Source: Chara braunii (taxonomy: Eukaryota; Streptophyta; Charophyceae; Charales; Characeae). From it: DNA of 35,714 nucleotides. Made by a program: the position numbers and the translations under genes. Location: the NCBI GenBank assembly GCA_003427395.1, contig BFEA01000468.1, positions 603,254 to 638,967 of the forward strand, in the 5' to 3' direction. Shown in pieces: positions 1 to 10,344 of this stretch (its first letter is position 1; every line of letters starts with the position of its first letter). Below the pieces are notes generated by a model. It did not search any database. It saw only the letters and a program-made list of their open reading frames with translations, and was not told where the DNA came from.

Positions 1-2
1 AG

Positions 3-185
3 GTACCGTACGTGTCCTACGAGCAACCCAACAAGATCAGCTATCTCGTGTGGAGCAAAAGGGCAAAAGCTCATTTGATGTTAGATTCCAGTACGAATAC
101 AAACTTTGAGAGTGCGGCCTACCCATCCTCTAGCGTTCAGGACTTCAAGCTAAAGGTGTCAGAAAGTTACCACACGGGTAACTGA
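3..185 (+). CDS. Possible C-terminal end of a gene, truncated at window edge
   Basis: The frame starting at base 3 is open for 60 codons from the left edge to a TGA at 183-185. The peptide is mixed and hydrophilic with no low-complexity bias (it begins VPYVSYEQPN and ends ESYHTGN). It could be the last exon of a host gene whose 3' UTR follows, because the next 800 bp hold no coding signal. I do not recognise the family. Sixty open codons can occur by chance, so this is weakly supported. Confidence 0.3.
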   Translation, partial: VPYVSYEQPNKISYLVWSKRAKAHLMLDSSTNTNFESAAYPSSSVQDFKLKVSESYHTGN

Positions 186-196
186 TTCATGGCCGC

Positions 197-242
197 CATC
201 AGCATCATCATCATCAGCATCATCATCATCAGCATCATCATC
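197..242. repeat. (ATC)n microsatellite
   Basis: A run of ATC/CAT triplets interrupted by regularly spaced AGC triplets, giving a higher-order period of about 15 bp. Confidence 0.9.
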
Positions 243-376
243 GTCCTGGTCATTGCCGCCATTGCCGACGCCATCATCAGTCGTCGATGTCATTATCAGC
301 TCGGGCATTTAATCCAGCGACCTCGTTGTTCCACCGGGGGAACGATCGAGAAGACCCTTTAGGGATTCATTGAAGA

Positions 377-398
377 CCTTCCTCGACTAGGAGGAAGG
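377..398. repeat. Short perfect hairpin
   Basis: CCTTCCTC (377-384) and GAGGAAGG (391-398) are perfect inverted copies around a 6-nt loop. It lies in non-coding sequence and has no T-tract. Function unknown. Confidence 0.4.
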
Positions 399-1021
399 AC
401 CTTGATTGCTCCCGGCCGACCGGGAGCGTGGTATTGTCAATCTATCTCCCCCCTACTAACCCCCTCCCTTCCTCTCGTCGGTCTTTCTCAAAGATCTTAT
501 CTTTTTCCCCATTTTTTGTCTCCTCTCCAACCCCCCTTCTCTTCTCCACCCTCCCACCTAATTGGTCGCATCATCCAAAATTTCTACTACGTGTGACACG
601 TATCTTCCTTCTTTGTGTTTGCTTGACAATGCCGCCCATTCTTCCGTTCAGAATCTCAATCTAATTTGATAGGATTAATCTCCATCTTCTTTTCCACCAA
701 CGTCGTGAACATAATTAATTCCGGCATTTTTATTCAAAAGTTATGCGAATTTATTTAGTTTATTAGATTATTTTTGTTATTTAATTTTAAAATTCAATTC
801 CATTTCAGAAATTCGTGAAATAAATTATGGAATTTATTAAATTTAATCCTTTTGAAGTCAAATCAATTTCGTTGTCTCCTCTCCCGTAACATTACGAAAT
901 TCTGCAATTCCTTTTGAAATTTCTTTTAAATTTCTTTGAAATTCATTTTAATCTTGAAACAAGTCAAGAAATTTTATTCATTTGATCTAAGACAATCCTG
1001 AAATTTCTCTCAACTTACTTC

Positions 1022-1405
1022 ATGCACCTCCTCCTCCGCATGCAGGCCACACTCGAGGCCAAAATCTCGGCCCTCCATACCGACTTTTCATCCGTGCCGG
1101 CCCGCGTGTCACAGTTGGAGCCCCGTACCAGTGCATCTCCCTCCCCACCCCCCTCATTTGCATCTATGCCAACTTCCTCGGCTAGCGTCATCTACACGCT
1201 TGTCTCTTCCACGGGCTGCAGGACCTCACCCCAGTCCCACCCTTCTTGTGCAGCTATCTTTGCCTCCCAGGTTTCTGCCCCTGCACCTCCCTCCTTAGGA
1301 TCCATGGCATCTTGTCCCGCCACCTCCTCGACGATAGTTTCTACTGCACCTCCCTCATCACCCCCCGCTTCCTCGCCCCCCCGCTCCACCCCCCCTTACA
1401 CCTAG
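1022..1405 (+). pseudogene. N-terminal piece of a retrotransposon gag-like protein, frame-broken
   Basis: An ATG at 1022 opens a 127-residue frame. Its first ~35 residues look like a short coiled coil (LLLRMQATLEAKISALHTDF), followed by a Pro/Ser/Ala-rich low-complexity segment. The frame closes at a TAG (1403-1405). Another frame, open from about 1390 (N-A-E-L-Q-R-Q-L), continues the coiled-coil character directly into the gag ORF at 1554. I therefore read this as the amino end of the downstream gag, separated by an indel in the C-rich stretch around 1370-1400. That joining is an inference; the pieces also fit two unrelated ORFs. Confidence 0.4.
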
Positions 1406-1553
1406 GACACAGAATGCCGAGCTCCAACGCCAACTCACCCTGGCCCATGATCACATCCGCCAACTCCAAGGAGCTCAACCCCTGCCTCCACACCTCGCGG
1501 CACAGCCTGTCGCCCCTTTCATCTATCGACAGCATCAGACACAGGCCGCTGCG

Positions 1554-2606
1554 ATGCATTTCTCACTCCCACCACCAGCCAGCACGATGTGTCAGGGACC
1601 TTTGCCCCGGCTCCCCGCTCTTTCTAGTGGTTCTGCTGGTGCCACTACTTCCTNTGTCCTCTTGTCACAATCGGTTATCCCTCTCCCTACCCATTATCAA
1701 CCACCAATGTATGTTCCACAGTTTCGACGGGATCGCCTCCCACAGTTTGACGGCAGGTCCTCCGAGCTCCAAGGATGGATCACTACTGCTGAGGAGCAGC
1801 TTCGCTACCATGGTGTCGCCATGGAACTGTGGCCCGTCGAGATATCCTCTCGCTTTACAGGTCGTGCAGCCTCCACCTGGCGCGACTTTCTCGCCCTTCG
1901 CTCACAGCGCGGCATACATGAGGGCATGCCTAATCCCGAGTTTCGTGATTTCCTTCAGCAATACTTTTCTCGTTTTGCACCCACTCGCGACCTGATTAGC
2001 TGTGTGGCTGAGATCGGATGGCTTGGTGGCGACAATGCCTTAGAGTCACACATCACAACATTCCACCGTGTACGCGCTCAGATTCCCATCACAGCCATAT
2101 CCGAGGACACCATGATCCAGCGATTCCGGGCAGGCCTACCCCAGCCATTCCAGCTGCAGATATTGGCGTATTCGATCCCCACCTTACCAGAGGCTTTCAA
2201 CATTGCTAGGGTCATTCATCTCACTTATGCTCCACTCGTTGGCCCCTCCCCTCAGTCCGCCGCTGCCCATTCCGCTACTACTGCAGCACCTCGCCCCTCT
2301 CAGCCTCGACAGTCCTCCACATACCGTCGTGGCCCTCGTAGAGGCTCTGGACGATCCCTCTCTCATCGCTTGCATGCGCTGCTTCGTGACCCGTCGAGCA
2401 TTGATGATGACACTGCCTCAGATGATTCTGCGAGTGACCCAGATCAGGGAACCGACCCTCAGTCCCCCACGGAGGATGACGCCTCTCCCCATGACGACCA
2501 TCTTGTCCAGGCCCTTTCCGCCCTCCTCCGACTGCAGCCCTCTTCCTCCAAGACTCGCTCAACAGTCACTCAACTACCCCTCCCAGGCGCAACGGTGTAC
2601 ATCTAG
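1554..2606 (+). CDS. Retrotransposon gag (capsid-like) protein, no pol downstream
   Basis: 350 residues from ATG 1554. Residues ~55-220 have the pattern of a Ty3/gypsy retrotransposon gag capsid domain: an entry LPQFDG motif (residues 62-67), then GWITTAEEQLR, the ASTWRDFL core (106-113) and a later MIQRFRAGLP-type segment. Gag forms the particle that packages element RNA. The C-terminal third is Ser/Pro/Arg-rich, then Asp-rich, and I see no CCHC zinc knuckle. The last codons run into a 147-bp tandem repeat that supplies the stop, so the natural C-terminus is probably lost. An N at 1654 leaves residue 34 undefined. No protease, RT or integrase follows, so this is a solitary gag fragment. The reading frame is open upstream of 1554, so the true start may lie further 5'. 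Confidence 0.7.
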   Translation: MHFSLPPPASTMCQGPLPRLPALSSGSAGATTSXVLLSQSVIPLPTHYQPPMYVPQFRRDRLPQFDGRSSELQGWITTAEEQLRYHGVAMELWPVEISSRFTGRAASTWRDFLALRSQRGIHEGMPNPEFRDFLQQYFSRFAPTRDLISCVAEIGWLGGDNALESHITTFHRVRAQIPITAISEDTMIQRFRAGLPQPFQLQILAYSIPTLPEAFNIARVIHLTYAPLVGPSPQSAAAHSATTAAPRPSQPRQSSTYRRGPRRGSGRSLSHRLHALLRDPSSIDDDTASDDSASDPDQGTDPQSPTEDDASPHDDHLVQALSALLRLQPSSSKTRSTVTQLPLPGATVYI

Positions 2607-2857
2607 ACCGGTCTACTTGAGGCCACAGACTTTAGGTTTGGAGCGTTACTTTGGCGTCACGCTGCTAGAGCAACGCCCTCTTGCGGACAACTGCGAAAGA
2701 GCTGCGCTGGAGTCACTCAACTACCCCTCCAGGCGCAACGGTGTACATCTAGACCAGTCCACTTGAGGCCACGGACTTTAGGGTTGGAGCGTTACTTCGG
2801 CGTCACGCTGCTAGAGCAGCGCCCTCTTGTGGACAACTGCGAAAGAGCAGCGCTGGA
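2565..2857. repeat. 147-bp tandem duplication (2 units)
   Basis: Unit 1 is 2565-2711 and unit 2 is 2712-2857. Both begin GTCACTCAACTACCCCTCC and end GCGCTGGAG. They differ by a few substitutions and one deleted C. Unit 1 overlaps the end of the gag ORF and supplies its stop codon. Confidence 0.9.
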
Positions 2858-4051
2858 GGAGTAGACTAGTACTTCTCTCCCCTCAATACCTTCTTACCCC
2901 TCCCCACCTTCTCTCCTGTCTCCACCTGCATAGCCTTGCATCCGGTCGGCTATTGGCAATGACTAGTCCTTCCTTACACGGTGGTCGGCAGGTGCGTCAT
3001 TCTCTTTTGTACAACCTTGTAATTGTACGTTAAAAGACAACGCACCTGCCGACCCGGGTAAGCTTCTAAGGAAAGTGGACCCATTTACCCTCAAGTACCA
3101 GGTTTGGCGGAGACCTTTCTTCTGTGTATGAGTCCCCTTCTTGCTGTGTGGCATGTGTGATGATAATCGTGTGCCAGTCTGGATTTGATGTGTCATGTCC
3201 TATCTTTGAGTCTGGAGGTGCACTAAATACCATTACATCGTTGTCGATGTCTTCCATTTGAGGCCACGCAGGTGGCTATTGTCTATTTCTCGCAGGGAGA
3301 AGGAGTCGACAACCAAAGGCAAAAAAAAAATCGACGGGACGTCTTGAACGCCAAGACGGAATATAAGTCGGCCAGAGGAGGGAACAGTGACGCCAAACGC
3401 ACCACGAAAAGCAAAAAGATTGTGTCGGAAGAGTGAGAATAACGATGACATCATTGGCTACCCACACATAGTTGAAATCGCGCAAGGCAGGGAGAAAACA
3501 AGCCAAAGGAGAGAAAAAAGAGGGAGACGTGTGAAAAAGAAGACATGGAGGCGGAAGGGAAACGAGTCATGGGGTGATCCGGAGTTCGAACTCTGTTTGG
3601 CGAGAGTGGGTTTTCACACGAGGAAAGGCCAAGGGACTGGTGTGTCATTGCAACAACTTGCATTTGCAAAGATGGTAATAAAAAATGAGGTATTGCAATG
3701 CGCGAAGAAAACTCGAGTGAACGAAAAAATCTCGGAGTTGACAGAGATTAAAAGATAAATTATTGCATCCGTCGAGGCACGAGACACATGTGTGAACTTC
3801 AACATCGGCAATTCGTGATCGGTCAACGACTGTGGCTGATAAAGCACTCATCTTGTTCCAAGCAGGGTTGTCGACCGAACAGCGCGATGACGTTCGTGCC
3901 ACATTGTTTACTGATGAAGACTACACGTTTCAACACAAGGCAACTTCATCAGCAGTGAAGGAGAGCATATGAAGACGACAAACAACACATGATTCAATAT
4001 GCTCTTATATGGTGAATAAAGGACAACAATTGCAAGAGACAAAGTCGTAAT

Positions 4052-4055
<4 letters not shown>
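2858..4055. other. Non-coding region between gag fragment and simple-repeat block
   Basis: Apart from hairpin copy 1, I see no supported gene. A 123-codon open frame at 3387-3758 begins with GTG, is Lys/Arg-rich and has no recognisable domain. The 12-mer GACGGGACGTCT at 3333-3344 recurs three times near 28.4-29.1 kb. Confidence 0.4.
2984..3053. repeat. 70-bp hairpin element, copy 1 (14-nt inverted arms, 42-nt loop)
   Basis: The left arm GTCGGCAGGTGCGT (2984-2997) and right arm ACGCACCTGCCGAC (3040-3053) are exact reverse complements and enclose 42 nt. One more pair (G 2983, C 3054) extends the stem to 15 bp. The same arms with a different 42-nt interior occur at 5375-5444. The structure fits a miniature inverted-repeat element or a conserved hairpin. 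No clear target-site duplication is visible. Confidence 0.8.
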
Positions 4056-4127
<72 letters not shown>

Positions 4128-4155
4128 TCAGAGACAGAGAGATAGATAAATAAAG

Positions 4156-4210
<55 letters not shown>

Positions 4211-4223
4211 GAGATAGAGAGAG

Positions 4224-4271
<48 letters not shown>

Positions 4272-4296
4272 AGAGAGAAAGAGAAAAAGAGAAAGA

Positions 4297-4354
<58 letters not shown>
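4056..4354. repeat. Compound purine microsatellite block
   Basis: (AG)n at 4056-4116, (GATA)n at about 4155-4210, an A45 run at 4224-4268, then mixed GA and A runs to 4354. From 4216 to 4354 the plus strand is uninterrupted purine (139 nt). The block yields long artificial Phe/Ser/Leu ORFs on the minus strand. Confidence 0.95.
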
Positions 4355-4356
<2 letters not shown>

Positions 4357-4875
4357 CAAGGCAAAAAGTGAGAAATATAGTTTGAAACCCCTTTCATTGG
4401 TCTACTTTTGCATTCAGTTGTTGAGGCTTTGTCATTTGTGCCTCCACTTCTTAGATACTTTATGTACATTATACATAAAATGATGTTGTGCAAGCAAGGA
4501 AGGGAGACAACTCTACGATAACATGCTAAATCTTTTGTTTAGGAATGTAGTTGTACAAACTGTTGTCGTTCTGTCAATAACATATTGAATAACGATTTTC
4601 GATTTTTTTTTTTTTTTTTTTTCGTAAAGAATATGTTATGACTAGTGCCCGTTCTAGGGAGTGCTCGAAATAGACCACCCTCACCAGAACGATAATCGTG
4701 GTGCAATTATATCTTTATTTTGTTATCATAATGAAACTGTACATTACAATCGACATTGTAAGTGTACTTTGCTCCTACTCGTGCATCTTTATAGTGTTGG
4801 TTTCATATACACATCATGATGTTTTTCGTTGCAACTGATGGATGATGAATTTTATTGTTCGTTTTACAAACGAGT

Positions 4876-4943
<68 letters not shown>

Positions 4944-5374
4944 CGTGGTTTGCCTGTTTCCAACAAAAATACACACACACACATACACTCATATACACAC
5001 ATACTCAAAAACATTGGATACACATAAACTTTAAAAATGACACAAATTGAGAGAATATGATGTCTGCAACTCTTTTCAACATATGGCATTGCACGTTGAA
5101 CACGTACAAGTAACATGTGACACTTCATGTGACCCTCTCACAACCGCTTCCTTGTTCTTTGTGGTAAAGGTGTCTGTGAATTACAATGTATTGCAAAAGA
5201 CAAAAACCTTTCATTAAATGCACCGAAAAACAATCACACCTTAATTTCTTGATTTAAATACAATTTTATGACTAAAGGAGTGTGAAACAGTGTACGAAGG
5301 ATTCTGAGTAATCATCTTATATTCTACGGACACTGCATGTCCGTTCGCAATGTATACTCCTTTGACACGTCGTA
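4355..5374. other. Non-coding, microsatellite-rich spacer
   Basis: Contains a T20 run at 4603-4622, (CT)32 at 4877-4940 and a short (AC)n at 4971-4982. No coding region is supported; ORFs here are simple-repeat translations. Confidence 0.5.
4877..4940. repeat. (CT)32 microsatellite
   Basis: A perfect CT dinucleotide tract of 64 nt, followed 30 nt later by a short (AC)n. Confidence 0.95.
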
Positions 5375-5444
5375 GTCGGCAGGTGCGTTGTAATATCATA
5401 CAAAATATTGCAGTCATATTGAAAATGAATACGCACCTGCCGAC
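5375..5444. repeat. 70-bp hairpin element, copy 2 (14-nt inverted arms, 42-nt loop)
   Basis: Left arm GTCGGCAGGTGCGT (5375-5388) and right arm ACGCACCTGCCGAC (5431-5444), identical to copy 1 at 2984-3053, again with exactly 42 nt between. The interior is AT-rich and does not obviously match copy 1 in either orientation. Short flanking words are similar at both sites (ACACG just left; GCCGACC then TA(A)GC just right). Confidence 0.8.
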
Positions 5445-5858
5445 CAACGTAGCATTGAAGACAAAAATAGTTAAAATTATGTAGTTGCGGAACATTATTA
5501 TCAGAATCAGTGAGAACCATATGTTGCTTTGACAATCTCTTTGTTTAAAGTATGTTGGCACACACTTGGCGACGACATCACCCCTGTATCATCCCTATTT
5601 TTTGGACACAGGGAAACCCACACATGCCATAACATACGTAGACTACAAAATACAATGTAATTCTTTTTTTTTCACCGCTAAATTTTCGAAAGTGAGCAGA
5701 AACAAAAACTGAGTCTTCTCAGTACAATATTGTACCAGTTTTGTTGTAATAAAGAGTGATGACTATTCGTAGCGGACGAATATTTTTTTTAAGAAAAATT
5801 TTGAATGCTATTGGTAAACCGTTTGTAAACAGACTTTCAACAATTTTTAAACAGGAGA

Positions 5859-5942
5859 GGCTGTTTTTATACAAATTTTCAACATAACTTCAACTGATTA
5901 GGCTGTTTTTATACACATTTTCAACATAACTTCAACTGATTA
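5859..5942. repeat. 42-bp tandem repeat (2 units)
   Basis: Units 5859-5900 and 5901-5942 begin GGCTGTTTTTATACA and differ at one base. A more degenerate related segment precedes them. Confidence 0.9.
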
Positions 5943-6181
5943 CAAACTGTTGGTCCATCACTGGAATGATATTGTCCCGTATGACCAGTGTATTCAAAAG
6001 GAAGATTTCATTGGGATCCCATGTGTTCAACAAGATACGCTCATAAATTGTGTAGGAACCTGATTTTCAACAGCTGAATGTAGTACAAATCATACAAAAA
6101 TTATGCATGTTCCGAAGCTGCATTTTTTCTGTTGGAAGCGAGGAGGAGTCGAGCACGTTTTACCACCCTGCGAAGGAGTAG

Positions 6182-6680
6182 GAGCGTGAGGAGAAGGAAC
6201 TTCTTCTACAAAAGGAGAGGAAAATGGAGAAGGAGGAGATGAAGAATTTGCAGAAGGTACTGGTGCGAAAGAATAAGGGACAAAGATTGGAGCGGGAAAA
6301 GCAGAAGGAAGAAAAGGTTCCTCCGCTTGGAATAAGGGAGGAAGGGGGAAAAAATTAGGAGGAAGGTGAGGATGATTCAAACAAGGAGGAAGGTGAGGAC
6401 GGCTTAACGTTGTCGTGGCCTAGGGAACGGGGTTGGTTGATGTCGTCGAGAAGTTCGAAAGCTTGCCAAAAGAACGGTGTTGGTGCAGATATCCTTATAA
6501 AGGTATCCAACCTGGTTTTTGCAAATATCAGAAACAAGGTTTGAATTGACAGAGAGGTACGGAGGTTGGTAGCGTTGTGCGAGCAACGACCTGTTTCATT
6601 CTGGTGACCGACTGTGTGTTCAAAAGAAAAACAGGGAGTGTGTGGACACACAAATTTGAGGCGCGCGTGATCTTTCCTAT
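6182..6680 (+). other. Decayed reading frame with a charged coiled-coil start (uncertain)
   Basis: The frame at 6182 is open for ~60 codons of Glu/Lys-rich heptad-like sequence (EEKELLLQKERKMEKEEMKN). It is then interrupted by TAG near 6355 and TGA near 6547 and 6607 while keeping plausible amino-acid composition to about 6670. There is a stop just upstream and no start codon. It may be a remnant of a transposon-encoded protein, or simply purine-rich DNA. No family recognised. Confidence 0.2.
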
Positions 6681-6699
6681 TGGTGTTACAGAGCTGGCC

Positions 6700-8190
6700 G
6701 ACCAACTTTTGACTTTTGATTGAGTTATGACCGAGTTATTTACCTTTAGGCGGCATCGCTATGACAAACATTAGGTCTACCTGCCGGCGCCGTGAGTTCT
6801 TAAAGTTTTTACCTTTGTTTTTTATTTAAGGAGATTTGGAGTTTGCATAGTGCACAGTGCAATGATATATTTTTCTAATGTATATCCATCAGTAGGATTT
6901 CATCGCAGCACTCTGTGAAGGCATGCGTAGACAGAGTTATTGTAGACAAAGTCTGAGCTTTTCGCCACCGAAACAGTAAAGGCGTGACTTTGACATGGGG
7001 AATGCTGTGTATGACAACCATGAGCGGCACTCGACCCCTCGTGCGGCAAGTGTCAGGGACCGGCGGTCGTAGGTTCGGTCGGTAAGCAAGGACAAGGCCA
7101 GTGGGCGACGATATGGCAGCGGCAGAGCATCTTGAAGGAAAACGAGGGGTTGAGGGTCTAGCGAGGCTATCCCCCTCGTCGTTTTTTGCTAATGATCCCG
7201 ACTGTGGGTCCGATTAAGGCGTTCGACCGCATGTACCCCCTATGCTACAGCGTACGAGGAAATGCCCTCGGCTGGGGCACCTTTGCGATTGCATTTGAGT
7301 AGCTTTCGCACGTGGTTCAGTAGCTCGATGGGGATACGCCTGCCCAAGGGTGGTGACAGCCCCTTGGGCAGAGGTGAATTGTGCCTCACATGACCCCTAT
7401 CCTGTCGTAGGGGTTCGCAAGAGGTGCGGCTGGCACACTCGGTCGGAGCGACGAACGCTCCACTACGAAGAAAGTCCTACAAAACCCTGTGTGACACGAC
7501 CGAGAGGGTCCCCTTGCGGGACCGATGCGCTCGACAACGGGTGATGGTCCAGTAATTGTGGTTGCTTGTACTAAGAAAACAATACGTTCGGAGGGTAGCC
7601 CTCTGCCAAGAATGGTCACTGCAACGAAGGAGTTAGTACACACACCAAAAGAATGAGTTTGCAACTTTTATATCGATGATCCAAATCCCCGTTCAACGTA
7701 TTTGCGGTCCAGGGGAAGTGAAAGATAACCGTAACTTCTCGGATGACGACTTTCGCAAGTGTCCTGCGGTAAATTCCCGGCCGCCGAGACCAAAAACTCT
7801 CCCTCAAGGACCCTTCATGCCTCGCACGCTTGGATACACAACAACTCCATTGCGAAAGAGGGGAGGAAGATACTAAGTGGTGAAAGGTGAGGTATAGCAA
7901 GCATAATAAGAGACACATCATTGCTTGATGGAGGAATCAATCCCACACAATTGGATCAGTTTCTCTAAAGGGTAAAGATTCAACTTGAAGACGATATGGA
8001 GAGCAGCATTGTGGGAGGATTAGAAGATACGAGGAATGTCGAGGGGAATACAGAGGGAAGAGAAAAGTGGGGAAGTCATATGGAGAGAGGCATTCCTTGA
8101 AGGTAAGGTCGCGCTGAGGCGAACGAGTAAAGTTAGGATCAGGATTGTTTGTCAACCGATGCAGACACATACTCCGTTGAGAAGTGTGGG
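6700..8190. other. Non-coding spacer, nothing recognised
   Basis: Short ORFs on both strands overlap and lack domains. The 18-nt word ACAAAACCCTGTGTGACA (7479-7496) recurs with one mismatch at 19256-19273, next to a possible LTR end, so part of 6960-7560 may be an old LTR remnant. That is weak. Confidence 0.3.
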
Positions 8191-8590
8191 CGACGGTGAC
8201 TCTAAACAATGACAGTAATGGCAGCTTGGAACGATGGCGGCGCTGTTGATTTCCAACAGTGACGACAAGAAGGACTTTGAGCAGTGACGTTGAGGGCAAC
8301 AGTTTGGACAATTGACGGTGATGGCGACTTCGACTTCATGTGGCCAACATGCGATGTGCCCACCGACAGCCTGGCAACCAACGATTCACCTCCTCTCTAT
8401 AGCAAGGTGGACTGTCCTATGGAATAGTGACAACGATGGCAACTTCGAACAGTGATGGTGATGGTGACTTTGAACATCGATGGCAGACGACTTCAAACTA
8501 TGGTGATGGCAAATTAAAAAGTGACAGCGATGGCGACTTCGAATACTGATGGCGACCACAACTTCGAGCAATGATGGCAATGGCAACACG
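8190..8590. repeat. Decayed minisatellite (GATGGCGACTTCGA-like units)
   Basis: Many imperfect copies of a unit resembling AGTGATGGCGACTTCGAAC, in irregular spacing. The minus-strand ORF at 8386-8649 is a translation of this repeat. Confidence 0.55.
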
Positions 8591-8930
8591 CCCCCTCGCG
8601 TGCCCTGTGTAGGCGACCACACTTGAAGACCATCCCACCACAAAGCCAACTCTACTAACTTTCTTTCATAACTTGGTCTCCTGGATGCAAAGGCAGTCTA
8701 GTTTCTCATCATGAATCCATGACTTGATTCTTCTCTTCTTGAAGCGGGGAGTGGTGTTGCCCCTCCCTCTCACGTTTCACAACGCTATTCGCAACTTAAC
8801 CATGAGGTGGCTCTTCACCCGCTGTACACTGGATGCGGGGGACACCTGTCAACTCATTTGCCCATCTTATCGGGAGCACTCCAGGAGATTGGGCCATCGA
8901 GTTGTCCCTGGACGTACCCTAACAGCATGA

Positions 8931-9617
8931 CTATGATGGTGAGCGCCAAACCTCCACTAATTCCGTAAGCAGAAATTTGGAATGAAGTTTCTCTGCTTCC
9001 GGTAGCTTCTCATTTAGCTGCAGCAATAGAAGAGCGTTCACCTCTGTCGTCGGGACAATTGCTTCCAATTCCTGACTGTTCCTTTCTCGTACTGCATCTA
9101 ACTGGAGCCACCTAATCCCTGCTTGTGACAACAGGTCTGCTGTGGCAGTATCTATTTTCGCATCAATAAGTGGAAAGTAAAATTTATAAACCTTGTATGA
9201 TAGTGGTGCTATAACATTGACCATCGTTGACCTTGGGGCTAGCCTTATCGGGAAGACGTCTCCAAACAGCCTCTTAGTTGCGTTAATTACTTCAATCGAC
9301 GTAGGGGTCCGTTCCACTCTTTCCGAAGGGAGATACGGTTTGCCTTCAGAAGTATTCATTTTAAGGAAGTAGATGATGTCCTGGATAGAGGTACAGACCA
9401 TTGGAATAATGATCCTCACCAATGGGATCTGGCCATCGTAAAGGGTACGCTCTGCTCCCTGTCTATTCCTATAATCCTTCTTATTCGTCATGTCCGACTC
9501 ACCTCCCTTTTTCCTGTGTAACCTTGTTGAACTCCTTGTTGATGACGCTGAACATTCTTCCCTAAGCGAGCCCCTTCTTGCGCTTGCCAATTCATCTCCC
9601 AACAACTCACTTCCCAT
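8931..9617 (-). CDS. Unrecognised 228-residue ORF downstream of LINE-like ORF1
   Basis: An open frame from ATG 9617 to a stop at 8931. The first ~60 residues are Ser/Arg/Lys-rich. Residues ~60-220 have balanced globular composition with alternating hydrophobics (DGQIPLVRIIIPMV, RLFGDVFPIRLAPRSTMVNV) and a Leu-rich C-terminal part. No transmembrane segment or catalytic motif is evident. It lies on the same strand as, and downstream of, the decayed zinc-knuckle ORF1 (11221-10345), so it may belong to the same element. I cannot name a family. Stops in the intervening 9.6-10.3 kb show that the neighbourhood is decayed, so expression is doubtful. Confidence 0.4.
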   Translation of the reverse strand: MGSELLGDELASARRGSLREECSASSTRSSTRLHRKKGGESDMTNKKDYRNRQGAERTLYDGQIPLVRIIIPMVCTSIQDIIYFLKMNTSEGKPYLPSERVERTPTSIEVINATKRLFGDVFPIRLAPRSTMVNVIAPLSYKVYKFYFPLIDAKIDTATADLLSQAGIRWLQLDAVRERNSQELEAIVPTTEVNALLLLQLNEKLPEAEKLHSKFLLTELVEVWRSPS

Positions 9618-10344
9618 AGCTACTCTCGACTCGGATTGTCAGGAGACTGATTGTGTCGGGACCCGCTCCAAATGTCTCGTACCACCCTCTCCCTCCCTCT
9701 TCGATCTCCCCATGTCATCAACTCCGAGCCGACTTCTCCGGTGCATGGTCCCAAAAATATTCCCAGTTCCTCTTGAGGCCTTTGATCCAGCATGACCCTC
9801 CCATCCCTCCCTACTCTAGCAACCACTGTAGTTGTGGTGTGGCCGAGGAGTTCCATCTGGGGCCGACTCGTAGCCCCCATACTGTGGGGCTAGATGGAGA
9901 TGAGCATCTTGCAACCTTTCCCCCATGTGTTGTTGGGGGGCCGTGTATGGTTGGAAGCCTTGAAGTTGGGCGGGTGGTGGGGGGAACGGGTACGGCAACG
10001 TATTTCCTGCCAATTCCTGGCTAGTACATCGGGTTCACTCAGGGAGGCACCAAGGAGTGCTCCTGCTGTGGAAAGGGGGATCAACCATAAGGGGGGCCAT
10101 ACAAAGGGGTGTGAGAGGGACCTGGGATCGCCCCTACGTGGGAGTCAGGGTGAAGGTGAGAGGTCACTACACGATTACCTCCATCACAATTACCATCCCT
10201 GTTAATTCGTTGTTGCCCTCCCGTGGACTGACCTCTCTGAGAAGGGGAACTGTCTGTTCCCATTGGAGTGTGTCCAATGAGCACAACATCGCCTCTCGAG
10301 TGCACCAATGGATGGATGCCTTGAGTGTTCTCCCCACCGCCAGG
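9618..10344 (-). other. Decayed continuation of the LINE-like element
   Basis: Pieces of open minus-strand frames (10013-9816, 9880-9620) are Pro/Gln/Gly-rich and switch frame repeatedly. This is compatible with the low-complexity tail of an ORF1 protein after its zinc knuckle. No individual ORF is supported. Confidence 0.3.

Larger units (their letters stand above)
186..1021. other. Non-coding spacer, AT-rich in its second half
   Basis: No convincing gene. 402-660 is C/T-rich and gives two overlapping short ORFs of low complexity. 660-1020 is strongly AT-rich with many recurring GAAATT / AAATTC words, like decayed low-complexity intergenic DNA. Confidence 0.5.

Noticed and set aside
200-242. 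CRISPR-like periodicity
   Set aside because: It is a trinucleotide microsatellite; no repeat/spacer structure exists anywhere in the window.
1246-1995. 249-codon ORF overlapping gag
   Set aside because: Shadow frame of the gag region, with no domain pattern.
3582-3593. GAGTTCGAACTC resembling a tRNA/SINE B box
   Set aside because: It is a perfect 12-bp palindrome. No T-arm, acceptor stem or A box can be built around it.
3387-3758. 123-codon Lys/Arg-rich ORF
   Set aside because: Begins with GTG, has no upstream in-frame ATG and no domain; composition follows purine-rich DNA.
3994-4493. Minus-strand ORFs of 121 residues rich in Phe, Ser and Leu
   Set aside because: They are translations of the (AG)n/(GATA)n/poly-A block, not genes.
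4803-5128. ORFs on both strands with long Arg-Glu or Ser-Leu runs
   Set aside because: They are translations of the (CT)32 tract.
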